64,000 nucleotides of DNA from Amycolatopsis sp. NBRC 101858 (GTDB taxonomy: Bacteria > Actinomycetota > Actinomycetes > Mycobacteriales > Pseudonocardiaceae). Within the stretch, counting starts at the first letter, position 1; each line of letters starts with the position of its first letter. Shown here in pieces: positions 32,961-41,710 of this stretch. The DNA is taken from the NCBI RefSeq assembly GCF_030269325.1, contig NZ_BSTD01000007.1, positions 620,001 through 684,000 of the forward strand, given 5' to 3'. Made by a program: the position numbers and the translations under genes. The notes beneath the pieces are model-generated. The model was not told the DNA's origin. It ran no database searches and saw only the letters and a list, made by a program, of their open reading frames with translations.

Positions 32961-34975
32961 CCGTCCTGCGTCCGAAGACGACACCGACGGCGCCGGCCCG
33001 CCCGGCGCCGGGCGGGTCGTCCTCGCTCACGCGCACGCAGCGGCGGCTCGGGCGCGACTGGCGCCTCGCCGCGCTGTTCATCGGGCCGACGCTGCTGCTG
33101 GTCGCCGGCCTGATCCTGGTCCCGATCATCAGCTCGATCTTCACCAGCGCCACCGAACGCCACGGCGCGGACACGGTCTTCGCCGGGCTGGGCAACTACA
33201 CCGCGCTCATCGGCGACGCCCTGTTCCACAAGGGCGTGCTCAACTCGTTCGTCTTCACCGCGTACGCCGAGATCTTCAAGGTGGTCCTCGGGCTCATCGC
33301 GGCGTTGATGCTGCACCACATGCGCCGCGGCCGGGCGATCCTCGCCGGGATCATCCTGCTGCCGTGGGTGATCCCGACGGTCGTCACGGCGTTCACGTGG
33401 CGGTCGCTGCTCGACCCGATCTTCGGCAGCGTCAACGTCCTGCTCACCGACTCCGGGATCGGTCCGTTCCTCGCCACGATCGGGCTCGTCGACAAGTGGC
33501 CCGCGGAATGGCTGTCCGATCCCGCGCTCGCCATGCCGGCGGTCATCCTGGTCAACGTCTGGAAGGGCGTCCCGTTCTTCACGGTGACGTTCCTCGCCGG
33601 GCTCAAGGCCATCGACAGCGGGCTCCACGAGGCGGCGATGGTGGACGGCGCCTCGCCGTGGCAGCGCTTCGTGCACATCACGCTGCCGGGGCTGCGGCCG
33701 GTCATGATCGTGACGGTGCTGCTGTCGTCGATCTGGACGTTCAACAACTTCGACCTGATCTGGCTGATGACCCAGGGCGGGCCGGGGGACGCCACCGCCC
33801 CGTACGTGATGGTGGCCTACTCGAAGGCCATCCAGCAGCTGCAGCCGGGTGCGGGCGCCGCGGTCACGCTGGTGATGCTGCCGATCATCGCGATCCTCGT
33901 GGTGATCCTCGTGCGGATGATGCGGCGCAGCGACCAGCCGGGCGCCGCGGACCTGGGGCGTCGGCGGCTGACTCCCGCCCAGCGCCGGGCGATGCCGTGG
34001 GTGATCGTCGCGGGCTCGGTGCTCGTGCTGGTCTGGGCGTCACCGCACATCGTTTGGAAGGCCGCGCTCGTGCTGGGCGTGTTCGTGGTGCTCGCGGCCG
34101 TCGTCGGCCGGGTCGTCTCGGTGCTCGCCATCCGGGGCAACCGGCTGGCCGCCCGCGTGGTCGGCGCCACCGGCTCGGGGGTCGCGCTCGTGGCCCTGCT
34201 GGGCTTCGTGCTCGCCCCGCTCTACTGGATGACGGTCACGGCCTTCAAGTCCGACGACCAGATCGTCGCGCGCACCGACGACCTCTGGCCGACGCCCTGG
34301 AGCACCGAGCAGTTCACCAACCTGTTCGAGGGACGGGCGTTCGGCACCTGGTACGTAAACACGATCCTGGTGTCGGTGGCGTCCACCGTGATCGCCCTGG
34401 TCTGCGCGGCGCTGGCCGGCTACGCGCTGGCACGGCTGAAGTTCCGGGGTTCGGAAAGCTTCACGGTGACGATCCTGCTCACCTACGTGATGCCGGGCGC
34501 GCTGCTGTTCATCCCGCTGTACCAGCTGATGAGCGGGATCGGGCTCAACGACTCGCTCTGGTCGCTCGTGCTCGCCTACCCGACGTTCACCCTGCCCTTC
34601 GCGACGTGGCTGCTCGTCGGCTACTTCAAGTCGATCCCCGCCGACCTCGAGGAGGCCGCACTGGTCGACGGCTGCACGCGGTTCGGGGCGTTCCGCCGGA
34701 TCGTGCTGCCGCTGGCCAAGCCGGGCCTGCTCGCGGTCGCGCTGTTCACGCTCACCAACGCGTGGAACGAGTTCCTGTTCGCCTTCGTGTTCATCACCAA
34801 GGACGAGTACAAGACGCTGCCCGTCGGCATGCAGTCGATGATCTTCGGTGACGTCGTGCCGCAGGGGCAGCTGGCCGCGGCCTCGCTGCTGGTCAGCATC
34901 CCGGTCGTGCTCATGTACGGGTTCGGGCAGCGGTTCCTGACCGAGGGCCTCACCGCGGGGGCGGTGAAGGGATGA
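32957..34975 (+). CDS. Fused two-domain ABC sugar permease (MalF-MalG-like in one chain)
   Basis: A 672-residue inner-membrane protein containing two complete binding-protein-dependent permeases. The first (about 35-325) carries the EAA loop HEAAMVDGASPWQRF near 224, the second (about 410-672) the loop EEAALVDGCTRFGAF near 565; each has the usual six helices. The linker (325-410) adds at least two hydrophobic helices (WVIVAGSVLVLVWASPHIVW; ALVLGVFVVLAAVVGRVV). The two subunits are normally separate genes. There is no internal stop or frameshift, so this is a genuine fusion. It overlaps the binding-protein gene upstream and the dehydratase gene downstream (ATGA both times). No ATPase gene is nearby. 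Confidence 0.9.
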   Translation: MTVLRPKTTPTAPARPAPGGSSSLTRTQRRLGRDWRLAALFIGPTLLLVAGLILVPIISSIFTSATERHGADTVFAGLGNYTALIGDALFHKGVLNSFVFTAYAEIFKVVLGLIAALMLHHMRRGRAILAGIILLPWVIPTVVTAFTWRSLLDPIFGSVNVLLTDSGIGPFLATIGLVDKWPAEWLSDPALAMPAVILVNVWKGVPFFTVTFLAGLKAIDSGLHEAAMVDGASPWQRFVHITLPGLRPVMIVTVLLSSIWTFNNFDLIWLMTQGGPGDATAPYVMVAYSKAIQQLQPGAGAAVTLVMLPIIAILVVILVRMMRRSDQPGAADLGRRRLTPAQRRAMPWVIVAGSVLVLVWASPHIVWKAALVLGVFVVLAAVVGRVVSVLAIRGNRLAARVVGATGSGVALVALLGFVLAPLYWMTVTAFKSDDQIVARTDDLWPTPWSTEQFTNLFEGRAFGTWYVNTILVSVASTVIALVCAALAGYALARLKFRGSESFTVTILLTYVMPGALLFIPLYQLMSGIGLNDSLWSLVLAYPTFTLPFATWLLVGYFKSIPADLEEAALVDGCTRFGAFRRIVLPLAKPGLLAVALFTLTNAWNEFLFAFVFITKDEYKTLPVGMQSMIFGDVVPQGQLAAASLLVSIPVVLMYGFGQRFLTEGLTAGAVKG

Positions 34976-36231
34976 GCGAGATCACGGAGGAGTACGTCGA
35001 GACGGCCTCGCGGCCGAGCAAGCTGCTCATCACCGACCTGCGGGTGGCCACCCTGGCCGGCGTGCCGTTCCGCTCGTCGCTCATCCGGATCGACACCAAC
35101 CAGGGACTCGTCGGCTACGGGGAGGTGCGGGACGGGGCCAGCGCCACTTACGCGCTGATGCTCAAGAGCAGGCTGGTCGGCGAAAATCCGTGCAACCTCG
35201 ACAAGATCTTCCGCAAGATCAAGCAGTTCGGGTTCCACGGCCGGCAGGGCGGCGGGGTCTCCGGTGTCGAGATGGCGTTGATGGACCTGGCCGGCAAGGC
35301 GTACGGCGTGCCCGCGTACGCGCTGATCGGAGGCCGGTTCCGGGACGAGATCCGCTGCTACGCCGACACGCCGTCGCTGCCGGACCCGCACGCGATGGGT
35401 GCTCGGCTGCTCGAGCGCAAGCAGCGCGGGTTCACGATGCTGAAGATGGACGTGGGCGTCGACCTGCTGTGGGACGTGCCGGGGGCGCTGATCGCGCCGC
35501 CGGGTGCCCGCGAGGACGTGACGACGATGCACCCGTTCACCGGCATCCAGGTCACCGCCAGGGGTGTCGACCACCTGGTGTCCTATGTGGACATCGTGCG
35601 CTCGGTCGTCGGCTACGACGTCGCGCTCGCCGCCGACCACTTCGGCCACATCGCCCTCGACTCGGGCATCCGGATCGGCCGCGCGCTGGAACCGTTCACC
35701 CTGGCGTGGATCGAGGACCTGATCCCCTGGCAGCTGACCGACCAGTGGCGGCGGCTCACCGAGGCCGTCGCCGTCCCGACGTGCACGGGCGAGGACATCT
35801 ACCTGCTCGACGGCTTCCGGCCGCTGCTGGACGCCGGCGCCATCAGCGTCGTGCACCCCGACCCGGCGACGGCGGGCGGGATCGCGGAGACCAAGCGGCT
35901 CGGCGACTACGCGCAGGAGCGCGGGATCGCGATGGCACTGCACCTGGCGGCGTCACCGATCGCGACGATGGCGTGCGTGCACCTGGCCGCCGCCACGGAG
36001 AACTTCCTCGCCCTCGAACACCACGCGGCCGACGTGGAGTTCTGGAGCGACCTCGTCACCGCCCCGCTGATCCGGGACGGCCACATCACGGTGCCGGACA
36101 CACCGGGCCTCGGGTTCGGGGAGGTCAACGAGGAGCTGCTGCGCCGCCACCTCGACCCGCGCGATCCCGCGTTCTTCGCCGAAACGACGCACTGGGACCG
36201 GGAGTCGAGCCACGACCGGCTGTGGAGCTGA
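34972..36231 (+). CDS. Second enolase-superfamily dehydratase
   Basis: A 419-residue member of the mandelate racemase/muconate lactonizing family. Visible active-site parts are Lys in MLKMDVG, Asp-His in LAADHFGH, Glu-Asp in WIEDLIPW, Glu-Asp in CTGEDIYL and His in MALHLAASP. The insertion IAPPGAREDVTTMHPFTGIQ, just after the first metal segment, and the AADHFGH segment recall mannonate/gluconate-type dehydratases. It overlaps the permease gene by four bases. Having two different dehydratases in one cluster suggests two related substrates or an epimerase plus a dehydratase. Confidence 0.88.
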   Translation: MSEITEEYVETASRPSKLLITDLRVATLAGVPFRSSLIRIDTNQGLVGYGEVRDGASATYALMLKSRLVGENPCNLDKIFRKIKQFGFHGRQGGGVSGVEMALMDLAGKAYGVPAYALIGGRFRDEIRCYADTPSLPDPHAMGARLLERKQRGFTMLKMDVGVDLLWDVPGALIAPPGAREDVTTMHPFTGIQVTARGVDHLVSYVDIVRSVVGYDVALAADHFGHIALDSGIRIGRALEPFTLAWIEDLIPWQLTDQWRRLTEAVAVPTCTGEDIYLLDGFRPLLDAGAISVVHPDPATAGGIAETKRLGDYAQERGIAMALHLAASPIATMACVHLAAATENFLALEHHAADVEFWSDLVTAPLIRDGHITVPDTPGLGFGEVNEELLRRHLDPRDPAFFAETTHWDRESSHDRLWS

Positions 36232-36239
36232 AAGCGCTG

Positions 36240-36980
36240 TCAGGCGCGGTCCTGTTCCGCCCGCCACCGCTCGTACTCGGGCCGGGCCTCGTCCGACAGC
36301 GGGTAGTACCGCCGCAGGTCGCCGCCCTCGCTCAACCGGAGCCGGGAGAACTCCTCCCATTCCGCGTGTTCCCGGGCGTGCGCCACCAGGGCCGGGGCGA
36401 GCTTGACCGGCACCACGACCGCCCCGTCGTCGTCGGCGACGACGATGTCGCCGGGCTCGACGAGCGTGCCGCCGCACGCCACCGGCACGTTGACGGCGGC
36501 CGGGACGATGTCGGTCTGGACGTGGAAGTTCGGGGTGGCGCCGCGGATCCACAGCCCGAGGCCGAGCTGCTTGGCCTCGGCGGTGTCGCGCAGGCAGCCG
36601 TCGACCACCACACCGAGGCCGCCGCGGCCCTTGAAGTAGGTCAGCATCATCTCGCCGAACACCCCGCTGCCCATGTCGCCGCGCGCGTCGACGACGATCA
36701 TGTCGCCGGGCTGGGCGTGGTACATGACGTGGCGGTGCAGCTGCTTTTCCGGTTCTTCGTATTCGTCGACGGGGTAGAGGTCTTCCCGCTTCGGCAGGAA
36801 CTGCAGCGTCAGCGCCGGGCCGGCCACGCGCACGCCGGGCGTCACCGAAACCGGGCCGCGGATGAAGGCGCTGCGGATGCCCATGCGGCTGAGCTCGCCG
36901 CTGGCGGTCGCGCTGCCGACGGCCGCGAGAGCCGCGCTGAGTTCGGCAGGCGGGCGAACGATGTCGTGCGTCTCGACCAC
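36240..36980 (-). CDS. RraA/HMG-aldolase family protein
   Basis: A 246-residue protein with the RraA fold and the catalytic signature GVVVDGCLRD, whose Arg and Asp, with a Gly-rich PGDMIVVDARGDMGSGVFGEM stretch (in part) before it, form the site for pyruvate and a divalent metal. Family enzymes cleave 4-hydroxy-2-oxo acids to pyruvate and a second product. Here it would cut the 2-keto-3-deoxy acid made by the dehydratases, an inference from context. It starts with GTG (36980), with AGGGAG upstream, and is convergent with the second dehydratase gene. Confidence 0.85.
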   Translation of the reverse strand: MVETHDIVRPPAELSAALAAVGSATASGELSRMGIRSAFIRGPVSVTPGVRVAGPALTLQFLPKREDLYPVDEYEEPEKQLHRHVMYHAQPGDMIVVDARGDMGSGVFGEMMLTYFKGRGGLGVVVDGCLRDTAEAKQLGLGLWIRGATPNFHVQTDIVPAAVNVPVACGGTLVEPGDIVVADDDGAVVVPVKLAPALVAHAREHAEWEEFSRLRLSEGGDLRRYYPLSDEARPEYERWRAEQDRA

Positions 36981-37015
36981 GTCGATGGCTCCCTGGGGTC
37001 CGCGCTGACCGTGAA

Positions 37016-37077
37016 CTTCGATCTCGGTCCGAGCCTACCCGGACAAGCGGGCGCCGGTAACCATTGCGAGATCGAAG
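37016..37077. repeat. Long inverted repeat flanking a promoter
   Basis: Perfect 11-base arms CTTCGATCTCG (37016-37026) and CGAGATCGAAG (37067-37077) are separated by 40 bases in the spacer between the divergent RraA-like and acyl-CoA ligase genes. The spacing is too long for a simple hairpin terminator and suggests two half-sites of a regulator, possibly with DNA looping. Confidence 0.65.
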
Positions 37078-37104
37078 ACGACTCACCGATGTGAGGAGGC
37101 CTCC

Positions 37105-38694
37105 ATGCCGGACTCGGCCCTGGTGCCCGCGGCAGCCCCGGATTCGGTGCGCGAGCTGACCGTCGGTGCCCTGCTCCGCGAAGCAGCCGAGCGGGCGCCG
37201 TCGGCGACCGCGCTCGTTGAAGGCGTCCCCGATCCGCGGGCCCGGCGGCGCTGGACGTACGCGGATCTGCTGACCGAAGCGGAAGCCGCGGCCCGGGCCC
37301 TGCTCGGCCGGTTCCGGCCGGGCGAGCGCGTTGCCGTGTGGGCCCACAACATTCCGGAATGGGTGGTGCTGGAGCTGGCGGCCGCGCTCGCCGGGGTGAC
37401 GCTGGTGACGGTGAACCCCGCCCTGCGGGAGAGCGAGCTCCGGCACGTCCTGAGCCAGTCGCGGGCCGCCGGGGTCTTCCTGGTGGCGGAGTACCGCGGC
37501 AGCCCGATGGCGGACCTGCTCGCCCGGGTGCGTCCCGGCCTCCCGCACCTGCGCGAGACGGTGCTGTTCGGAGACTGGCCGGCGTTCCGCGGATCCGGCT
37601 CCCCCACCGAGGTACTGCCGGCGGTGCGCCCGGACGACCCGGCGCAGATCCAGTACACCTCCGGCACGACCGGCACGCCCAAGGGCGCGGTCCTGCACCA
37701 CCGCGGCATCACCAACAACGCGCTGCTGTCCTACGTGCGGACGCTGGACATGCGGCCCGGCGAGAGTTTCGTCAACCCGATGCCGCTGTTCCACACCGCG
37801 GGCTGCGTGCTGGCCACCCTGGCGCCGATCGCCTCGCTGGGCACCCAGGTCCTGCTGCCGTGGTTCGACCCCGGCCTGCAGCTGGAGCTGATCGAATCGG
37901 AACGCGGCGCCGTGTTCGGCGGGGTCCCCACCATGCTGCTGGCCCTGCTGGGCCACCCGCGGTTCCCCCGGACCGACCTCTCGTCGGTCCGCTACGCCCT
38001 CGCCGGCGGCGCGACGGTCCCGCCCGAGCTGGTCAGGCGCGTCGAGTCGGCACTGGGGGTGCCGATGAGCATCATCTACGCGCAGACGGAGGCCTCCCCC
38101 GGGATCACGATGACCCGCCTGGACGACAGTCCCGAAGACCGGGCGGAAACACTCGGGCGGCCGTTGCCCGCCTGCGCCGTCAAGATCACCGACCCCGCCA
38201 CCGGCGCCGTGCGTGCCCGCGGGGAGATCGGCGAGGTGTGCACCCGCGGGTACCACGTGATGACCGGCTACTTCGACCGTCCCGACCAGACGGCCGAAGC
38301 GATCGACCCGGAGGGCTGGCTGCACACGGGCGACCTCGCGAGCATGGACGAGCGCGGCTACCTCCGCATCGAGGGGCGCGTCAAGGAGCTGATCATCCGC
38401 GGCGGCGAGAACATCTACCCCCGCGAGATCGAGCACGTCCTGCTCGACCACCCGGCCGTCCACGAGGTCGCGGTGGTCGGCGTCCCCGACCCGGACTGGG
38501 GCGAACAAGTGGCGGCCTTCGTCCGGCTCACGCCCGGCGAGACCGTGGGCGAAGCGGAACTCTTCGCCCACGTGCGCGAGAAACTCGCACCCCACAAGAC
38601 ACCGCGGGTCTGGCGCTTCGTCACCGAATTCCCGTTGACCGGCTCGGGGAAGATCAAGAAGCACGTGCTCCGGGACTCGCTGGCCGTTCCCTGA
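37105..38694 (+). CDS. AMP-forming acyl-CoA synthetase
   Basis: A 529-residue ANL-superfamily ligase. The P-loop is YTSGTTGTPKGA, followed by the IIYAQTEASPG substrate/adenylate segment, GYFDRPDQTAEAI, GWLHTGDLASMDERGYLRI with the hinge, and the C-terminal Lys in GSGKIKKHVLRD. This matches medium- to long-chain fatty acid-CoA ligases. AGGAGG lies seven bases before the ATG at 37105. It stands apart from the sugar-acid genes, divergent from the RraA-like gene; substrate unknown. Confidence 0.9.
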   Translation: MPDSALVPAAAPDSVRELTVGALLREAAERAPSATALVEGVPDPRARRRWTYADLLTEAEAAARALLGRFRPGERVAVWAHNIPEWVVLELAAALAGVTLVTVNPALRESELRHVLSQSRAAGVFLVAEYRGSPMADLLARVRPGLPHLRETVLFGDWPAFRGSGSPTEVLPAVRPDDPAQIQYTSGTTGTPKGAVLHHRGITNNALLSYVRTLDMRPGESFVNPMPLFHTAGCVLATLAPIASLGTQVLLPWFDPGLQLELIESERGAVFGGVPTMLLALLGHPRFPRTDLSSVRYALAGGATVPPELVRRVESALGVPMSIIYAQTEASPGITMTRLDDSPEDRAETLGRPLPACAVKITDPATGAVRARGEIGEVCTRGYHVMTGYFDRPDQTAEAIDPEGWLHTGDLASMDERGYLRIEGRVKELIIRGGENIYPREIEHVLLDHPAVHEVAVVGVPDPDWGEQVAAFVRLTPGETVGEAELFAHVREKLAPHKTPRVWRFVTEFPLTGSGKIKKHVLRDSLAVP

Positions 38695-38721
38695 GGTTTC
38701 GTCGTGCTCCGCCGGAACGGC

Positions 38722-39447
38722 TCACGGCCACAGCAGAGCAGCACCGTGCCAGACAGCCCAGCCGATGAGTGCGGCCCAGGAAGCGATCCAGACGAAGCCG
38801 GGGATGAAGGTGAGTGCCGCCAGGCCGGCCGCGTCATCCTTCAGCTCGCCAGCGCTCTGCCGGGCGACGACGAGGTGAGCGAGCCCAGCGGCCTCGCTGG
38901 TCAGCAACAGCCACGCCTCCGCGGTCCCGACCCAGGTTTGCAGCCGGCCCGGCGCCCACAACAACGTCGCGAAGGCAACCACCCCGACCGCGAGTACCGC
39001 CACCGCGGTGATCGGGTCCCACGCCAGCAAGAGGATCATCAGCATCACGATCACCGTGCTGGCCAGGACCGCCGGCGAGTGGCCACGGCCGACCAGCGAC
39101 GCGGCCGCGAGACCCGCCAGGGGCAGGGCAGCGTAGCCGGCCGCGGTCGTCGCCACGGCGGAGAACCATCCGCGGATGTCGCTCCGGGTCACCCCGGACT
39201 CGGCGGTATCGATCTCGATGACGAACACGCCACCGCCGGTGAGCACGCACACCGCGGCGTGCCCGGCCTCGTGGATCGCGGTCCCCAGCACGTTGAGGTT
39301 GACCAGGAAACTCCGAGACCCGGCGACCAGCAGCGCGAACGAAGACGCGCTCACCGCGAGCGCGAGCAGTCCGCTGGCGGTCACCAGCCATCCCGACGCA
39401 ACCGGGCTGGTCGCGGTGACCAGCCCGCCCAGTCCTCCCAGCCGCAT
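38722..39447 (-). CDS. M50-like membrane metalloprotease homologue
   Basis: A 241-residue membrane protein. The zinc motif HEAGHA (in LGTAIHEAGHAAVCVL) lies near residue 60, after one helix (WLVTASGLLALAVSAS) and an RSFLVNL stretch. Several further helices follow. This is the pattern of peptidase M50B-like proteins of actinobacteria. The second metal-ligand Asp motif is not clear, so activity is uncertain. An ATG at 39447 is preferred over a TTG at 39459. It is convergent with the acyl-CoA ligase. Confidence 0.75.
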   Translation of the reverse strand: MRLGGLGGLVTATSPVASGWLVTASGLLALAVSASSFALLVAGSRSFLVNLNVLGTAIHEAGHAAVCVLTGGGVFVIEIDTAESGVTRSDIRGWFSAVATTAAGYAALPLAGLAAASLVGRGHSPAVLASTVIVMLMILLLAWDPITAVAVLAVGVVAFATLLWAPGRLQTWVGTAEAWLLLTSEAAGLAHLVVARQSAGELKDDAAGLAALTFIPGFVWIASWAALIGWAVWHGAALLWP

Positions 39448-39550
39448 GACTCGAACCAAGCACAGCGGCCTTCGCCGGGGCAGCCGCTGCTCGTGTGATG
39501 CTCACGACCGGTTCAAGCCCCACACCCGCATCGAGCGGCCCCTCGGGTAC

Positions 39551-39630
39551 TTGACGCAACCCTGACGAGCACCCCGGCGTTTTTGACGAAATCCCTACGC
39601 CACGCCCCGGATCTTGATGTTTTCCCTACG
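39551..39630 (+). repeat. Three spaced direct repeats upstream of the APC transporter gene
   Basis: The pattern TTGAyG followed by CCCTACG-like sequence occurs three times: TTGACG at 39551 and CCCTGACG at 39560; TTGACG at 39583 and CCCTACGC at 39593; TTGATG at 39614 and CCCTACG at 39624. The repeats are about 32 bases apart, close to three helical turns, so bound proteins would lie on one face. The third copy covers the possible ATG at 39617. Confidence 0.5.
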
Positions 39631-41710
39631 CCGCACCCGGGGTGCCCGGGAGACGCTTCCGTACGTGCCGGCACCCACCTCTTCGCTCAAACGGCTGGTA
39701 GTCGGCCGGCCGTTCCGCAGCGACACCCTCGGCGAGACCCTGCTGCCCAAGTGGCTCGCCCTGCCCGTCTTCGCCAGCGATCCGCTGTCCTCGGTCGCCT
39801 ACGCGACCCAGGAGATCCTGCTCATCCTCAGCATCGGCGGCCTGGCCTACCTCACGCTGGCGCCGTGGATCGGGCTGGCCGTCGCGGTGCTGCTGACCGT
39901 CGTGGTCGTGTCCTACCGGCAGGTGGTGCGGGCCTATCCCAGCGGCGGCGGCTCGTACGAGGTGGCGTCGAAGAACCTGGGCAGCTCCGCCGGGCTCGTC
40001 GTCGCCGGGGCGCTGATGGTCGACTACATCATGACCGTCGCGGTCTCGGTCGCCTCCGGCGTCGACAACATCATCTCCGCCGTGCCCCAGCTCAACGGCC
40101 ACCGCATCGGCCTCGACATCGGCTTCATCGTGCTGCTGACGGCGATGAACCTGCGCGGCATCCGCGAGTCCGGCCGCACGTTCGCGATCCCGACCTACCT
40201 GTTCATCGGCGGGGTCATGCTGATGATCGTGCTCGGGTTCGGGCAGCTCGCCGCCGGGCACGCCCCGGTCGCCGAGAGCGCCGGCTACGACGTCCGGCCC
40301 GAACAGGCCGGGCTGACCGGCCTGGCGCTGGTCTTCCTGCTGCTGCGGTCCTTCTCCTCCGGCTGCACCGCCCTCACCGGCGTCGAGGCCATCTCCAACG
40401 GCGTCCCCGCGTTCCGCAAACCCAAGAGCGCCAACGCCGCCCGGACGATGACCGCGATGGGCGCCATCGCCGTCGTCATGTTCGGCGGCATCACCGCGCT
40501 CGCGATGGTCTCCGGGGTCAAGATCGCCGAGAACACCTGCGACCTCACCGGTTTCCGCGGCAACTGCGCCAGTGCCCCGCAGCGGACCGTGATCAGCCAG
40601 ATCGCCGCGGCCGTCTTCGGCGGCGACCACGCCGTCCTGTTCTACTTCCTGCAGGCCACCACCGCGCTGATCCTCATCCTGGCGGCCAACACCGCGTTCA
40701 ACGGGTTCCCGTTGCTGGCCTCGATCCTCGCCCAGGACCGCTTCCTGCCCCGCCAGCTGCACACCCGCGGCGACCGGCTCGCGTTCTCCAACGGCATCAT
40801 CGCCCTCGCGCTGGTCGCCGGGATCCTGATCTTCGCCTTCGACGGCTCGACGACCCGGCTGATCCAGCTCTACATCCTCGGCGTGTTCACCTCGTTCACG
40901 CTCTGCCAGGCGGGCATGGTCCGGCACTGGAACCGCGAGCTGGCCACCGCGGCCGAAGCCCGGCAGCGCCGGTTGATCCGGCGGTCCCGGCTGATCAACG
41001 CCCTCGGCGCGGTGCTCACCGCGATCGTCCTGGTCGTCGTCCTGATCACGAAGTTCACCCACGGCGCCTACCTGGTCGTCATCGCGATCCCGGTGCTGTG
41101 GGTGATGATGCGCGCGATCCACCGCCACTACCGCCACGTCCGCGAAGAGCTCCAGGCCGACGACGAGAGCGAGCTGCTGCCCAGCCGCGTCCACGCCGTC
41201 GTGCTGGTGTCCACTTTGCACAAACCCGGCCAGCGGGCGATCGCGTTCGCCCGCGCCACCCGGCCCGACACCCTGGCCGCGATCACGGTGAACGTCGACG
41301 ACGCCGACACCCGGGCCCTGCAACGGCAGTGGGAGCAGCGGGACATGAAGATCCCGCTCAAGGTGCTCGAGTCCCCGTACCGCGAGATCACCCGGCCCGT
41401 GGTGGCCCACGTCAAGAACCTGCGGCGCGCCGGCCCCCGCGACGTCGTGTGCGTCTACATCCCCGAGTACGTCGTCGGGCGCTGGTGGGAGAACCTCCTG
41501 CACAACCAGAGCTCCCTGCGGCTGAAGGGCCGGCTGCTGTTCGAACCCGGCGTGATGGTCACCAGCGTCCCCTGGCAGCTGCACTCGACCGGCCGCCGCG
41601 ACCTCCAGCGCGTCCGCCCGCTCCCGGGCGACACCCGCCGCGGCATCACTCGAGGCCGGCGTGCTCCAGATCCAGCAGACGCTGGATGCGGCGGCGAGTT
41701 CCGTCGGTGA
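39617..41710 (+). CDS. KimA-like APC-superfamily transporter with C-terminal cytosolic domain
   Basis: A protein of about 697 residues. The N-terminal LKRLVVGRPFRSDTLGETLL followed by FASDPLSSVAYATQEIL and SYRQVVRAYPSGGGSYEVA closely follows KimA, the potassium/proton symporter of Firmicutes, and its actinobacterial relatives. Twelve membrane helices span about 45-490. The C-terminal 180 residues (VHAVVLVSTLHKPGQRAIAFA, in part) form a cytosolic USP-like domain. ATG at 39617 lacks a ribosome site and lies inside a repeat; a GTG at 39665 with GGGAG upstream is a good alternative. The 3' end overlaps the convergent antiporter gene by 65 bases. Potassium as substrate is inferred from homology. 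Confidence 0.82.
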   Translation: MFSLRRTRGARETLPYVPAPTSSLKRLVVGRPFRSDTLGETLLPKWLALPVFASDPLSSVAYATQEILLILSIGGLAYLTLAPWIGLAVAVLLTVVVVSYRQVVRAYPSGGGSYEVASKNLGSSAGLVVAGALMVDYIMTVAVSVASGVDNIISAVPQLNGHRIGLDIGFIVLLTAMNLRGIRESGRTFAIPTYLFIGGVMLMIVLGFGQLAAGHAPVAESAGYDVRPEQAGLTGLALVFLLLRSFSSGCTALTGVEAISNGVPAFRKPKSANAARTMTAMGAIAVVMFGGITALAMVSGVKIAENTCDLTGFRGNCASAPQRTVISQIAAAVFGGDHAVLFYFLQATTALILILAANTAFNGFPLLASILAQDRFLPRQLHTRGDRLAFSNGIIALALVAGILIFAFDGSTTRLIQLYILGVFTSFTLCQAGMVRHWNRELATAAEARQRRLIRRSRLINALGAVLTAIVLVVVLITKFTHGAYLVVIAIPVLWVMMRAIHRHYRHVREELQADDESELLPSRVHAVVLVSTLHKPGQRAIAFARATRPDTLAAITVNVDDADTRALQRQWEQRDMKIPLKVLESPYREITRPVVAHVKNLRRAGPRDVVCVYIPEYVVGRWWENLLHNQSSLRLKGRLLFEPGVMVTSVPWQLHSTGRRDLQRVRPLPGDTRRGITRGRRAPDPADAGCGGEFRR

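Noticed and set aside
31524..36231. An ABC ATPase belonging to the sugar importer
   Set aside because: No Walker A/signature pair is encoded in the cluster; the ATPase at 47129 is of the drug-exporter type and pairs with its own permease.
39460..39616. c-di-AMP (ydaO-type) riboswitch before the KimA-like gene
   Set aside because: The region lacks the conserved riboswitch core and shows direct repeats instead.
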